From Microbacterium maritypicum (lineage in GTDB: Bacteria > Actinomycetota > Actinomycetes > Actinomycetales > Microbacteriaceae), in NCBI RefSeq assembly GCF_008868125.1, contig NZ_WAAQ01000001.1:744001-808000 (forward strand): DNA of 64,000 bases, written 5' to 3'. Positions 17,486 to 28,997 of the stretch are shown here, piece after piece. Both the position numbers and the translations under genes were made by a program. The notes under the pieces were generated by a model that worked only from the letters and a program-made list of their open reading frames with translations, was not told the DNA's origin and did no database searches. The stretch's first letter is position 1; each line of letters begins with the position of its first letter.

Positions 17486-17512
17486 GTTCGGAGCCCGCTC
17501 GCGATCGGATGG
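17486..17512 (-). promoter_or_regulatory. SigK-type ECF promoter of the fasciclin gene
   Basis: On the minus strand CCATCC (17512-17507) is followed after 15 bases by CCGAAC (17491-17486). Mycobacterial SigK promoters use CCATCC and CCGAAT. The -10 lies ~50 bases before the fasciclin ATG. The spacer is a little short and one -10 base differs, so the call is likely but not certain. Confidence 0.55.
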
Positions 17513-17630
17513 GACGAATCTGAGAAATCTTTGAAACCGCCTCCACGACCGCGCAGGAGCGGACATTTCCGCGATCTCTTTTCCTTCACATTCGGGCGAC
17601 GTCTGCACGTGATCGGGGAGGAGATACGGC

Positions 17631-18230
17631 ATGCTTATGGAGATGGTCATCGATGGGTTCGACGTTCCCGAGGACGGAGCGACGCAGGATGCTGTCGCCG
17701 ACCTCATCGTCCGCGTCGCCTCCGGTGATCAGGCTGCCTTCGCGACTCTCTATGACATGCTCTCCTCCCGCGTGTTCGGCCTCATCCTCCGTGTGCTGAT
17801 CAATCGCGCGCAGAGCGAGGAGGTGCTCCAGGAGGTCTTTCTGGAGATCTGGCAATCCGCTTCCCGCTTCGCTCCGAACAGAGGTCAGGGACGAGCGTGG
17901 ATCATGACGATCGCTCATCGCCGGGCCGTCGATCGGGTGCGAGCTTCGCAGTCGAGCGCCGACCGAGACGTACGAGCAGGATTCAAGGACATCGGCGTCG
18001 CGCACGACAGTGTCGCGGAGCAGGTCGAATTGGGGATCGAGGGAGGAAAGGTCGTCGAAGCGCTGTCGGGTCTTCCGGAAGCGCAACGCGAAGCGCTCGT
18101 CCTCGCGTACTACGGCGGTTACAGTCAGAACGAGATCGCGGCCCTCGTGGGAGCGCCGCTGGGGACTATCAAGACACGGATGCGAGACGGGCTCACTCGT
18201 CTGCGCACGGCGATGGGGGTGACGGCATGA
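17631..18230 (+). CDS. sigK: ECF RNA polymerase sigma factor SigK
   Basis: A 199-residue ECF sigma factor. GGGGAGGAG precedes the ATG. Region 2 spans ~residues 25-95, with FATLYDMLSSRVFGL, SEEVLQEVFLEIWQ and WIMTIAHRRAVDRVR. Region 4 spans ~140-195, with LPEAQREALVLAYYGGYSQNEIA and PLGTIKTRMRDGL, the -35-binding helix. The next gene, overlapping by 4 bases, encodes its anti-sigma factor. The pairing with a divergent fasciclin gene mirrors the mycobacterial SigK regulon. It is held inactive by RskA at the membrane until that factor is cleaved. Confidence 0.9.
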   Translation: MLMEMVIDGFDVPEDGATQDAVADLIVRVASGDQAAFATLYDMLSSRVFGLILRVLINRAQSEEVLQEVFLEIWQSASRFAPNRGQGRAWIMTIAHRRAVDRVRASQSSADRDVRAGFKDIGVAHDSVAEQVELGIEGGKVVEALSGLPEAQREALVLAYYGGYSQNEIAALVGAPLGTIKTRMRDGLTRLRTAMGVTA

Positions 18231-19027
18231 ACGAGAAGGACTTCGCGGAACTCGCGGCAGGTGCCGCGCTGCACTCGCTCGACGCAGAAGACGAGCGACG
18301 CTATCGCGCTGCCCTCACTGAGCACCCGGAATGGGAGGACACTGTGGATGCGGACACCGCCACCGCTGCGTCGCTCGCAGACCCGGTCGAGCCTGTCACC
18401 CCGCCCTCGCACATTCGTACCGCTCTGCTCGCGCGGATCGCGGACATGCCGCAGGACGATGGATCGCGAACGGATCCGGACCCCTCCTCGGCGAACGCCG
18501 AGAGCACAGCCGACTCGTACGGCGCCGGCGCCGGTGCCGAGCCCGCGATCTCACCGAAGCCGAAGCAGCGCCGCTGGACGCGGAGCGTGTTCGCCCTGGC
18601 CGCATGCCTCGCCGTGCTCGTGGGCGTCGGAATCGGTGCGGTCGCTCTCAATCAGCAGCTGAACCCGCCCGCGAGCGTGGTCGCTCTGCAGGAGATCGAA
18701 GCCGCCGGAGATGCCCAGCAGGCGACCGTCGAGCTCGACGACGGCGGCAGTGCCACAGCGCACTGGTCGGCGTCCGCCGGCAAGGCGGTACTGGTGGCCG
18801 ACGGCCTGCCGAGCCCGGGTGACGGACAGACCTACGAACTGTGGTTCGTGCGCGGCGACGGCCCCGTCGCCGCCGGCGTCTTCGACGTCGACGGTGGGGA
18901 AGCCACAGCCCTGCTCACGGGGGACATGCAGGCAGGCGACGCGATCGCCGTGACCGTCGAGCAGGCCGGCGGCTCGCCGTCCGGTCAGCCGACCACCGAC
19001 CCGGTGATCGTGATCCCCACGGCGTGA
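18227..19027 (+). CDS. rskA: Anti-sigma-K factor RskA
   Basis: A 266-residue single-pass membrane protein; its ATG overlaps the sigK stop (ATGA). Residues 1-~75 (MNEKDFAELAAGAALHSLDA...) form the anti-sigma domain that binds the sigma factor. A Pro/Ser-rich linker, one helix (~residues 122-143, VFALAACLAVLVGVGIGAVAL) and an extracytoplasmic RskA domain follow, with GDGQTYELWFVRGDGP and a C-terminal PVIVIPTA. It should tether SigK at the membrane and release it after intramembrane proteolysis. Confidence 0.9.
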   Translation: MNEKDFAELAAGAALHSLDAEDERRYRAALTEHPEWEDTVDADTATAASLADPVEPVTPPSHIRTALLARIADMPQDDGSRTDPDPSSANAESTADSYGAGAGAEPAISPKPKQRRWTRSVFALAACLAVLVGVGIGAVALNQQLNPPASVVALQEIEAAGDAQQATVELDDGGSATAHWSASAGKAVLVADGLPSPGDGQTYELWFVRGDGPVAAGVFDVDGGEATALLTGDMQAGDAIAVTVEQAGGSPSGQPTTDPVIVIPTA

Positions 19028-19056
19028 GCCGCACTGATCGCGCGTACCCTGGAGGG

Positions 19057-19686
19057 ATGCCCGAGCAGTACCACCGCCCTGTGCGCCGCCCCACGAGTGC
19101 CTTCGACAACATCGTCGGCGCGCACGATCCCGCCGAGGAGACGCGCGTCGCGCATGCCACGGCATCCGCTCTGCTGACCCGTGTCCGCGCAGATGAGAGT
19201 GGGGTGAGTGCGGAACGTCTCGTGGCCTTCACCGCCGAGCACGGGATCGACGAGATCGCCGAACTGTGGTCGAAGGCGCCGTCGCGCACGCTGCCCGGCG
19301 CACTCTGGCGCCTCTACGTCCTGCAGCTCGCGATCCACGGCGACCCGCAGACCGCCGCACTCCTTTACGACCGGGGGCGCGTCGAACTGCCGTCGGCGGA
19401 TGCGGTCATCGCGGGGGCGCCCGTGCCGGCGAGTCCGGGCGAGCTGGTCGCATTGATCGACACGATCCTGCGGGGGGCGTTCCGCGGCGACTTCGCCGTC
19501 GCACTCGACCGCGCGGCGGCGTTCTGCCGCGTGCAGGCCTCGGGGGCGACCCATGCCGCCGACGATTACGAGCCGACCGAGCCGGCTCGGGCCAGCGAGC
19601 TGACCACACGCGCGCTGCGGCTGAGCAGCTACGGTCAGGATCTGGGCGCGGCCGCTGTGCTGTGGCGGATGGATGCTCTCGCCTGA
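19057..19686 (+). CDS. Conserved hypothetical actinobacterial protein
   Basis: A 209-residue soluble protein. GGAGGG lies close before the ATG. It is largely helical, with LLTRVRADESGVSAERLVAF, LPGALWRLYVLQLAIHGD and LVALIDTILRGAFRGDFAVAL. The pattern recalls a family annotated in actinobacteria as DNA-binding or hypothetical, but no helix-turn-helix is clear. It follows rskA after 29 bases and may be read through from it. No function is assigned. Confidence 0.65.
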   Translation: MPEQYHRPVRRPTSAFDNIVGAHDPAEETRVAHATASALLTRVRADESGVSAERLVAFTAEHGIDEIAELWSKAPSRTLPGALWRLYVLQLAIHGDPQTAALLYDRGRVELPSADAVIAGAPVPASPGELVALIDTILRGAFRGDFAVALDRAAAFCRVQASGATHAADDYEPTEPARASELTTRALRLSSYGQDLGAAAVLWRMDALA

Positions 19687-19718
19687 GGCGACGGAGAGAC
19701 TGCCCGGACATGAAAAGA

Positions 19719-19794
19719 CCGGGCCGCAAGAACGCCTCTCGGCGGAAGGCCGCTCAAAGCGGCAAAAATTGGAGCCCGGGGTTATGCGGCCCGG
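19719..19794 (+). ncRNA. Candidate structured RNA (76 nt, three stems in a closed arm)
   Basis: A 10-bp outer stem (19719-19728 with 19785-19794) closes a compact region. Inside are two perfect hairpins: cgcc-tctc-ggcg at 19733-19744 and gccgct-caa-agcggc at 19749-19763. A purine-rich link, aaaaattggagcccgggg, follows. It lies between the hypothetical gene and pabC. It could be a small RNA, a leader element of pabC or an elaborate terminator. No known Rfam family is recognised by eye. Confidence 0.4.
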
Positions 19795-19850
19795 CCATTC
19801 AATTGTAACGCGATGAGGCGGTGGGTATTCCCGCCATCTAGGCTCGGATC

Positions 19851-20735
19851 ATGACAGGGCGCTTTGCACTCATGATCGATCCCGTCGCCGCCGACGTGCA
19901 GCGCAGCGACTTCGCCGACACCTTCACGCAGGTCGACGCTGCGGCCCCCGCGCTCAGTGTCGGGGAGCTGAGCACACAGCGCGGTGACGGCGTGTTCGAG
20001 TCGATCGGCGTGGTCGACGGGCATGCCCAGGAGGTCGTGCCCCACCTGGAACGCCTCGCGCATTCGGCCCGACTGTGCGACCTTCCCGTGCCGAACCTCG
20101 CGCAGTGGCGCCAGGCCATCGACCACGCGGCCGTGCAGCTGGGTGCGGGCGAGTCGGTCATCAAGCTCATCCTCAGCCGTGGGGTGGAGCACGGCCCCAC
20201 GCCGACCGCGTGGGTGACCGCGGCCCCGGCTGCCGACTTCTCGGCCGTGCGCGAGAGAGGCGTACGCGTCGTCACGCTCGACCGCGGGTACGACCTGGGT
20301 GCGGCGGAACGGGCCCCGTGGCTGTTGCTGGGCGCGAAGACGCTGTCGTACGCCGTGAACATGGCCGCCCTGCGTGAGGCGCACCGACGCGGCGCCGACG
20401 ATGCGATCTTCCTCTCGAGCGACGGGTTCGTGCTGGAGGCTCCGACCGCCTCTCTGATCCTCCGCTTCGATGACCGGTTCGTGACCCCGGCTCCGAACGG
20501 CGGCATCCTGCACGGCACGACGCAGCTCAGCGTCTACGAGTATCTCGCCGCCCAGGGGTTCGACGTCGGCTACGACCGCATCCCGGCGACCGACCTCCCC
20601 CAAGCGGATGCCGCGTGGCTGGTGTCGAGCGTGCGTCTCACCGCCGCGATCACGGCCGTCGACGATGTCGCACTTCCGGTCGACCACACGCTGACCGCCG
20701 ACCTGAACCGCTACCTGCTCTCGCCCCGCGACTGA
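19851..20735 (+). CDS. pabC: Aminodeoxychorismate lyase (class IV aminotransferase)
   Basis: A 294-residue PLP enzyme of fold type IV. It would convert 4-amino-4-deoxychorismate to p-aminobenzoate and pyruvate for folate synthesis. Visible marks are GDGVFESIGV near residue 46, the PLP lysine K163 in LGAKTLSYAVN, and later FLSSDGFVLEAPTAS and GILHGTTQLSV in the phosphate-binding part. Branched-chain and D-amino-acid aminotransferases share the fold. The actinobacterial neighbourhood (FABP and glnR nearby) favours PabC. The gene is monocistronic, with a bidirectional hairpin after it. Confidence 0.8.
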   Translation: MTGRFALMIDPVAADVQRSDFADTFTQVDAAAPALSVGELSTQRGDGVFESIGVVDGHAQEVVPHLERLAHSARLCDLPVPNLAQWRQAIDHAAVQLGAGESVIKLILSRGVEHGPTPTAWVTAAPAADFSAVRERGVRVVTLDRGYDLGAAERAPWLLLGAKTLSYAVNMAALREAHRRGADDAIFLSSDGFVLEAPTASLILRFDDRFVTPAPNGGILHGTTQLSVYEYLAAQGFDVGYDRIPATDLPQADAAWLVSSVRLTAAITAVDDVALPVDHTLTADLNRYLLSPRD

Positions 20736-20774
20736 TCCCTCGAGGCGCCGGCACGCGAAGACGCGCCGGAACGC

Positions 20775-20811
20775 GAAGAGGGCCCGGAACCGAAGTTCCT
20801 GGGCCCTCTTC
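20775..20811. terminator. Bidirectional terminator between pabC and pstB
   Basis: Arms gaagagggccc (20775-20785) and gggccctcttc (20801-20811) are exact reverse complements. The hairpin lies between the converging pabC and pstB genes and can serve both. Confidence 0.75.
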
Positions 20812-20826
20812 ACGTGTTTGCTCAGC

Positions 20827-21606
<780 letters not shown>

Positions 21607-21634
21607 TGCAGTTCCTTGCTTGTCGGGTCGAGGC

Positions 21635-22738
21635 TCAGCGGCCGGTCTTGGGTGCGAAGATCTTCGCGACGAGCCGCGCGATCAGGTTGAGCAGCATGAC
21701 GATAATGATGAGCGTCAGGGCGGCGGCCCAGGCCCGTTCCACGTATGCCTCAGCGGGGATGCCCTGGTACGCGTACTGCGAGTACGTGAACACCGGGAGG
21801 GTCTGCATGCGTCCGCTGAACAGGTTGTAGTTCATGGCATCGGTGAATCCGGCCGTGAGCAGCAGCGGCGCGGTCTCGCCGATCACGCGGGAGATGGCGA
21901 GCATCACACCCGTCGTGATGCCGGCGATCGAGGTCGGAAGGACCACCTTGACGATGGTGAGCCACTTCGGCACGCCGAGAGCGTACGACGCCTCGCGCAG
22001 CTCGTTCGGCACCAGCCGCAGCATCTCCTCGGTGGAGCGCACGACGACCGGGATCATGAGCACGGCCAGGGCGACCGAGCCCGCGATGCCCATGCGCACA
22101 CCGGGACCGAAGATCAAGGCGAAGACCGCGTAGGCGAACAGACCCGCGACGATCGAGGGGATGCCGGTCATGACGTCGACGAGGAACGTGATGGTGCGCG
22201 CCATGCGCCCGCCCTTGCCGTACTCGACCAGGTAGACGGCCGTCATCAGACCGATCGGGATCGAGATGACCGCCGCGGCGAGAGTGACCAGGAGCGTGCC
22301 GATGACGGCGTGCAGGGCGCCGCCGCCCTCGCCGAGCACTCCGCGCATCGATGACGAGAAGAAGAGCCCGTCGAAGCGGGCGACTCCGTTGGCGACCACG
22401 GTGATCGCGACCGACACCAGCGGCACCATCGCGATCGCGAACGCCGAGGTGACGACGCCGGTGATGAGGCGGTCCAGCGCCTTCCGCGAGCCTTCGATGA
22501 TGCGCGACATCACGTAGATGAGCACCAGGTAGATGACCGCCCCGAGCACGACGGAGCCTGCGACGTTGAGGTCGGATCCGCTGGCGACTGCTTCGAGCGC
22601 GAAGGGCGTGAAGCCGATGAGGAAGGAGAGGGCGAGGAGGGCCCAGGGCGACCAGCGGGGGAGGTGGCCCGAGCTGAGCGAGAGTTGGGAAGGAGCCGCG
22701 CTCGCCGTGCGAGCCGATTCAGGGGCGGTAACGGTCAT
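21635..22738 (-). CDS. pstA: Phosphate ABC transporter permease PstA
   Basis: A 367-residue integral membrane permease with about six to eight hydrophobic helices. The inner-membrane binding-protein-dependent loop EELRxA-type sequence is visible as [24 protein letters not shown]. The N-terminus is longer than in E. coli PstA, with a cytoplasmic extension before the first helix ([12 protein letters not shown]), as is usual in actinobacteria. It partners PstC, whose stop lies one base upstream of this ATG, so the two are translationally linked. Confidence 0.95.
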   Translation of the reverse strand: MTVTAPESARTASAAPSQLSLSSGHLPRWSPWALLALSFLIGFTPFALEAVASGSDLNVAGSVVLGAVIYLVLIYVMSRIIEGSRKALDRLITGVVTSAFAIAMVPLVSVAITVVANGVARFDGLFFSSSMRGVLGEGGGALHAVIGTLLVTLAAAVISIPIGLMTAVYLVEYGKGGRMARTITFLVDVMTGIPSIVAGLFAYAVFALIFGPGVRMGIAGSVALAVLMIPVVVRSTEEMLRLVPNELREASYALGVPKWLTIVKVVLPTSIAGITTGVMLAISRVIGETAPLLLTAGFTDAMNYNLFSGRMQTLPVFTYSQYAYQGIPAEAYVERAWAAALTLIIIVMLLNLIARLVAKIFAPKTGR

Positions 22739-22739
22739 G

Positions 22740-23690
22740 TCAGTTCGCTCCCGAGAATTCCTTGCGGCGGTTCACGAACCAGCGTGCGAGAGCGTTCACC
22801 GCGAACGTCACGACGAACAGGATCAGACCGGTCGCGATGAGGATGTTGATGTTGACCTGGTACGCCTCGGGGAACGTCAGCGCGATGTTGGCTGCGATCG
22901 TGGAGGGGTTCGTGGAGGTGAGCAGTTCGAACGTGACGGCCTTGCTCACCGAGAGGACCATGGCGACGGCCATGGTCTCACCGAGCGCACGGCCGAGGCC
23001 GAGCATGGAGGCGGAGACGATGCCGGAGCGGCCGAAGGGCAGCACGGCCATGCGCACCATCTCCCACCGGGTGGCGCCGAGGGCGAGAGCGGCTTCCTCA
23101 TGCAGTCGTGGCGTCTGCAGGAAGATCTCGCGGCAGATGGCCGTGATGATCGGGACGACCATGACCGCCAGCACCATGGCTGCGGTGAGGATCGTGCGGC
23201 CGGTGGGGGAGACGACGCCGCTGAAGAGCGGGATCCAGGAGGCGTTCGTGTTCAGCCAGACGTAGATGGGCTGCACGGCCGGGGCCAGGACGAGGATGCC
23301 CCAGAGGCCGAAGACGACCGAGGGGACGGCGGCGAGCAGGTCGACCACGTAGCCCAGGCCCTGAGCGAGTCGTCGCGGGGCGTAGTGCGTGATGAAGAGG
23401 GCGACGCCGAGGGAGAGCGGCACGGCCAGCAGGAGGGCCAGGAAGGCCGCCCAGACGGTGCCGAACAGGAGCGGACCGACGTAGTCCCAGAAGTTCGTCT
23501 TGAGGAGTGAGGCGTCCTCAGCGGTCGCGGTGAAGGCCGGGATCGACTGAACGATGAGGAAGATCGCGACCGCGGCCAGCGTGATCATGATCATGGACCC
23601 GGCGGCGACCGCCGTTCCGGAGAACCAGAGGTCACCGGCGCGCTTCTTCGCGACGATGCGCGTCGACGCCGGCGAGGTCGTGGCTGTCAT
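22740..23690 (-). CDS. pstC: Phosphate ABC transporter permease PstC
   Basis: A 316-residue permease with six predicted helices. The first, around GSMIMITLAAVAIFLIV, is followed by the coupling region PRLHEEAALALGATRWEMVRMAVLPFG. It forms the translocation channel with PstA. It follows pstS after a 92-base gap that contains a strong hairpin, which probably lowers expression of this gene relative to pstS. Confidence 0.95.
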   Translation of the reverse strand: MTATTSPASTRIVAKKRAGDLWFSGTAVAAGSMIMITLAAVAIFLIVQSIPAFTATAEDASLLKTNFWDYVGPLLFGTVWAAFLALLLAVPLSLGVALFITHYAPRRLAQGLGYVVDLLAAVPSVVFGLWGILVLAPAVQPIYVWLNTNASWIPLFSGVVSPTGRTILTAAMVLAVMVVPIITAICREIFLQTPRLHEEAALALGATRWEMVRMAVLPFGRSGIVSASMLGLGRALGETMAVAMVLSVSKAVTFELLTSTNPSTIAANIALTFPEAYQVNINILIATGLILFVVTFAVNALARWFVNRRKEFSGAN

Positions 23691-23736
23691 GGGAGCTGCT
23701 TCCTGCTCAGTGGAGATCGGGTGTCTGACGCGAGCA

Positions 23737-23776
23737 GACGGTCTCCGGGATGCCGTGAGGCATCCCGGAGACCGTC
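23737..23776 (-). other. 18-bp intercistronic hairpin between pstS and pstC
   Basis: Arms 23737-23754 (gacggtctccgggatgcc) and 23759-23776 are perfect reverse complements around the loop gtga. It lies just after the pstS stop inside the operon and has no T-tract. It probably stabilises a short pstS message or causes partial termination, giving the binding protein in excess. Confidence 0.7.
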
Positions 23777-23782
23777 ATTCAC

Positions 23783-24889
23783 TCACTTGATGAGGTCGAT
23801 CGCAGCCTGGGCCTGCGTGCGCAGGTCGTCCGAGATCGGGGCGCTGCCCGCGTTGGTCGCGGCGGCGTCCTGGCCCTCGGCGCTGATCGCGGTGGTGAAG
23901 AACGCCTTGGTCAGTGCGGCGACGTTCTCGTCCTCGTACTCGGCGCAGCCGATGAGGTAGCTGACGAGGAGCACGGGGTAGGCGCCGTCAGCGGTGGTGG
24001 TGCGGTCGATCGCGAAGGCGAGGTCGCCGTCGGTGCGGCCTTCCTCGATCTTCGATGCGTCGAGCGTCGCGGCGGCGCCTTCGGCCGAGTGCGGCACGAA
24101 CTTGTCGCCGACCTTCACGTTGACGGCCGAGAAGTCGGCGGCCTGCGAGGAGTCGATGTAGCCGATGAGGCCCTGTCCGCCCTTGACGGCGTTGGCGACA
24201 CCCGAGGTCTTCTCGGCGGACTCGCCGGCGAGGTCGGCCGGCCACTCCTCGACGCTGCCTGCGGTCCACACGTCGCCCGCGGTCTGTGCGAGGTAGTCGG
24301 TGAAGTTACCCGTCGTGCCCGACTTGTCGGAGCGGTGCACCGGCGTGATGGCGAGGTCGGGCAGCTTGGCGTCGGGGTTGTCCTTGGCGATCGCCGGGTC
24401 GTTCCAGTTGGTGATCTTGCCGGCGAAGATCGACGCGATCGTCTCGGGGGCGAGGTTCAGCTCGTCCACGCCGTCGAGCGAGAACACGATCGCGATCGGG
24501 GAGATGTAGGCCGGGATCTCGATGATGTCGGAGCCGTCGACGCACGCGCCGAAGCCGCCGGCCGAGATCTCGTCCGTCTTGAACGCACGGTCGGAACCGG
24601 CGAAGTTGACCGCACCCTGCTGGAAGGACTCGCGGCCACCGCCCGAGCCCTGCGGGTCGTACTCGACCTGGGCGTCGGGGTTGGTCTTCTGGAACTCGGC
24701 GGTCCACGCCTGGATGGCGACCTGCTGCGAGGAAGCGCCCGCGCCGACCAGGGAGCCGCTGACGGCGGAAGTGTTGGAGGTGGGCTCGTCGGTGGAGCCG
24801 GTGCCGCCTTCGTTCGCGGCGCAGCCGGCGAGGGCGAGAGCGGCGACGGCGCCGATGGCGCCGATTCGTGCGATTCGGGAGATCTTCAC
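23783..24889 (-). CDS. pstS: Phosphate ABC transporter substrate-binding lipoprotein PstS
   Basis: A 368-residue lipoprotein from GTG 24889, chosen because it directly starts the signal KISRIARIGAIGAVAALALAGC with a lipobox, and AAGGA lies upstream. The mature protein has the PstS phosphate-binding segments GAGASSQQVAIQAW, GSGGGRESFQQGAVNFAGSD, and HRSDKSGTTGNFTDYL. It captures extracellular phosphate for PstCAB. PHO-box-like repeats lie ~90 bases upstream, so it should be induced on phosphate starvation by the SenX3-RegX3/PhoP-type system encoded at 33.8 kb. Confidence 0.97.
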   Translation of the reverse strand: MKISRIARIGAIGAVAALALAGCAANEGGTGSTDEPTSNTSAVSGSLVGAGASSQQVAIQAWTAEFQKTNPDAQVEYDPQGSGGGRESFQQGAVNFAGSDRAFKTDEISAGGFGACVDGSDIIEIPAYISPIAIVFSLDGVDELNLAPETIASIFAGKITNWNDPAIAKDNPDAKLPDLAITPVHRSDKSGTTGNFTDYLAQTAGDVWTAGSVEEWPADLAGESAEKTSGVANAVKGGQGLIGYIDSSQAADFSAVNVKVGDKFVPHSAEGAAATLDASKIEEGRTDGDLAFAIDRTTTADGAYPVLLVSYLIGCAEYEDENVAALTKAFFTTAISAEGQDAAATNAGSAPISDDLRTQAQAAIDLIK

Positions 24890-24977
24890 TGTGGATCCTT
24901 CGATCTGGAATGGGTGGGGCCCGGTGCAGGGCACACAGTGACGCTATGGGCGACGGTTAACGAGACTCTCCCGAGCA

Positions 24978-25006
24978 GGTGAACGGCAGGTGAACGACGG
25001 GCGACT
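24978..25006 (-). promoter_or_regulatory. PHO box upstream of pstS
   Basis: On the minus strand GTTCACC occurs at 24995-24989 and again at 24984-24978, exactly 11 bases apart. A degenerate third copy (AGTCGCC) lies 11 bases further out at 25006-25000. Direct 11-base repeats of this word are the PhoP/RegX3 binding sites of actinobacteria. The site is ~90 bases before the pstS GTG. Confidence 0.75.
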
Positions 25007-25039
25007 CTCTGGGGTGCTCCCGCGAGAAATCAGGGGACG

Positions 25040-26025
25040 TCAGACTTTGGGGATGTGCGTCTCGATGGCGATGATCCCGGATCCGGGGTTCGTGGCCGAG
25101 AGGTGCACGACCGAGAACGCGGCAGGCTCGAGGTCTGCTGCGCTGCTGAGGTAGGACCCCTGGATGGTGCCGGTGGCCAGCGCGATCTCCGAGAGCAGGC
25201 CGGGGAGCACCGGGCCGTGGCTGCACAGCACGGCCGGCTTGCCGGCGCGGATGCGGCGGCCGACGACCGCACGCAGGTCGGACCCGCCGTCCTCCCAGGC
25301 GTCCTGGCTGATCTTCTCGGTCTTCACAGGCTTGCGATCGAGCGCGCGGGAGAGCGGGGTGATCGTCTCGACGCAGCGCACCGCGTCACTGGTCACGATC
25401 CGACGCACGCCGAACGCGCGCAACGGTCCGACGATGGACTTCGCCTGCGTGCGCCCGCGCTCGGTGAGCGGTCGCGAGGCATCCGAACCGTCCCACTCCG
25501 AACGAGGTGTGGCCTTCGCATGACGCAGCGCGATCACCGGGAAGGTGCGCAGCACGCCGTCGTCGACGAGGTTGGAGAAGAAGTCGAGGATCTCCAGGTC
25601 GACGGGGTAGCTCAGGCGTGCGCGCGCCTTCTTCACACTGACCCACTCCAGCGCGGCGATCTCGCGGTTGGGAACGAACGTCGATTCCCGGATCGCCGCG
25701 TCCGTCGCCTCCGCAGCCCAGTAGTGCACGACCTTCTGCTTCTGCGAGGCGAGGTGGTACCGGCTCACGCCGACCGACACCCCGAGAGAGACGCGGATGC
25801 CGGTCTCCTCGTGCACCTCGCGCACGGCCGTCTCGGCGAGCATCTCACCGGGATCGACCTTGCCCTTGGGGAGGGTGATGTCGCGGTACTTGGTGCGGTG
25901 GATCAGCAGGATGCGAAGTTTGCCGTCGACCAGGCGCCACACGACGGCCCCCGCCGCGTACACGGCCTTGTCCGTCCACTTCGAGCTCGTCGCCGTGTCG
26001 GCCGGGAGCTGCAGCTGTCGCGCAG

Positions 26026-26029
<4 letters not shown>
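25040..26029 (-). CDS. Nudix hydrolase with C-terminal histidine phosphatase domain (MutT1-like)
   Basis: A 329-residue two-domain enzyme. Residues ~20-160 are a Nudix domain with the box G56...GE62...REVHEETG (70-77). Residues ~165-329 are a histidine-phosphatase domain starting [11 protein letters not shown], with a later [10 protein letters not shown]. This architecture matches mycobacterial MutT1, which removes oxidised nucleotides or hydrolyses diadenosine polyphosphates. Its ATG overlaps the ppk stop by 4 bases, so it is translated from the ppk transcript. Confidence 0.85.
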
Positions 26030-28200
<2,171 letters not shown>

Positions 28201-28213
28201 CTAAGCACCGAGA

Positions 28214-28231
28214 GGTGACGCGCGTGTGAAC
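28214..28231 (-). promoter_or_regulatory. PHO-box-like repeat before ppk
   Basis: On the minus strand GTTCACA (28231-28225) and CGTCACC (28220-28214) are spaced 11 bases apart, as in PHO boxes. It sits in the 42-base gap between glnR and ppk. The closeness to the ppk ATG is unusual and would fit a leaderless or nearly leaderless message. Confidence 0.5.
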
Positions 28232-28242
28232 GGAGTCGATCG

Positions 28243-28932
28243 TCAGACCACGCTCGCGAGGCTCTCGTCCTCGTTGACGTTGAAGCGGTAGCCGACGTTT
28301 CGCACCGTGCCGATGATCTGCTCCTGGTCGCCGAGCTTCGCCCTGAGCCGTCGCACATGCACGTCGACGGTGCGGGTGCCTCCGAAGTAGTCGTAGCCCC
28401 AGACCTCGCTCAGCAGCTGTTCGCGGGTGAACACACGAGCGGGGTGGGTCGCCAGGAAGTGCAGCAGCTGGAACTCCTTGTAGGTGAGATCCAGAGGCCT
28501 GCCGCGCAACTTCGCCGAGTAGGACTGCTCGTCGATCGTGACGCCGGATGCCTGCACGCGTGCGGGCTCGGCGACCTCGTCGCGTCGAGCCAGCGCGAGA
28601 CGCAGCCGGGCATCGATCTCGGCAGGACCGGCTGTGGCGAGCAGGACGTCGTCGATTCCCCAGTCTCCCGAGAGCGCGCTCATCCCGCCTTCCGTGACGA
28701 CGAGCAGCAGTGGCGCATCCTGCCCTGCTGTCCGCAGCAGGCGGCACAGCGACTTCGCGGCGACGAGATCGTGGCGGCCGTCGACGATCACGACGTCGTA
28801 GTCGGGGGCGCTGACCAGCTGCGACGTCTCTGCGGGGATCTGGCGCGTGCGGTGGCTCAGCAGCTCGAGCGCGGGGAGCACTTGCTCGGAGAGCGGAGCG
28901 TTGGTCAGAACCAGCACCTGGGCCACGCGCAC
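28243..28932 (-). CDS. glnR: GlnR-type orphan response regulator (nitrogen control)
   Basis: A 229-residue OmpR-family protein from a GTG start. The receiver half ([22 protein letters not shown]) and the linker [17 protein letters not shown] match actinobacterial GlnR almost word for word. The C-terminal winged helix has [39 protein letters not shown] and [14 protein letters not shown]. GlnR has no partner kinase and controls nitrogen genes such as glnA and amtB. Position just before ppk puts it beside phosphate genes, and cross-talk between PhoP and GlnR is known in actinomycetes. Confidence 0.93.
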   Translation of the reverse strand: MRVAQVLVLTNAPLSEQVLPALELLSHRTRQIPAETSQLVSAPDYDVVIVDGRHDLVAAKSLCRLLRTAGQDAPLLLVVTEGGMSALSGDWGIDDVLLATAGPAEIDARLRLALARRDEVAEPARVQASGVTIDEQSYSAKLRGRPLDLTYKEFQLLHFLATHPARVFTREQLLSEVWGYDYFGGTRTVDVHVRRLRAKLGDQEQIIGTVRNVGYRFNVNEDESLASVV

Positions 28933-28997
28933 TCCTCACAGACGCGGATCGACGTCGTGCCGCCATGATACCGGGAGCGATGCGCAACAATGGAGAC

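Noticed and set aside
28965-28997. Upstream extension of the three-helix membrane gene
   Set aside because: The ATG at 28998 has GGAG at the right distance and a better N-terminus.
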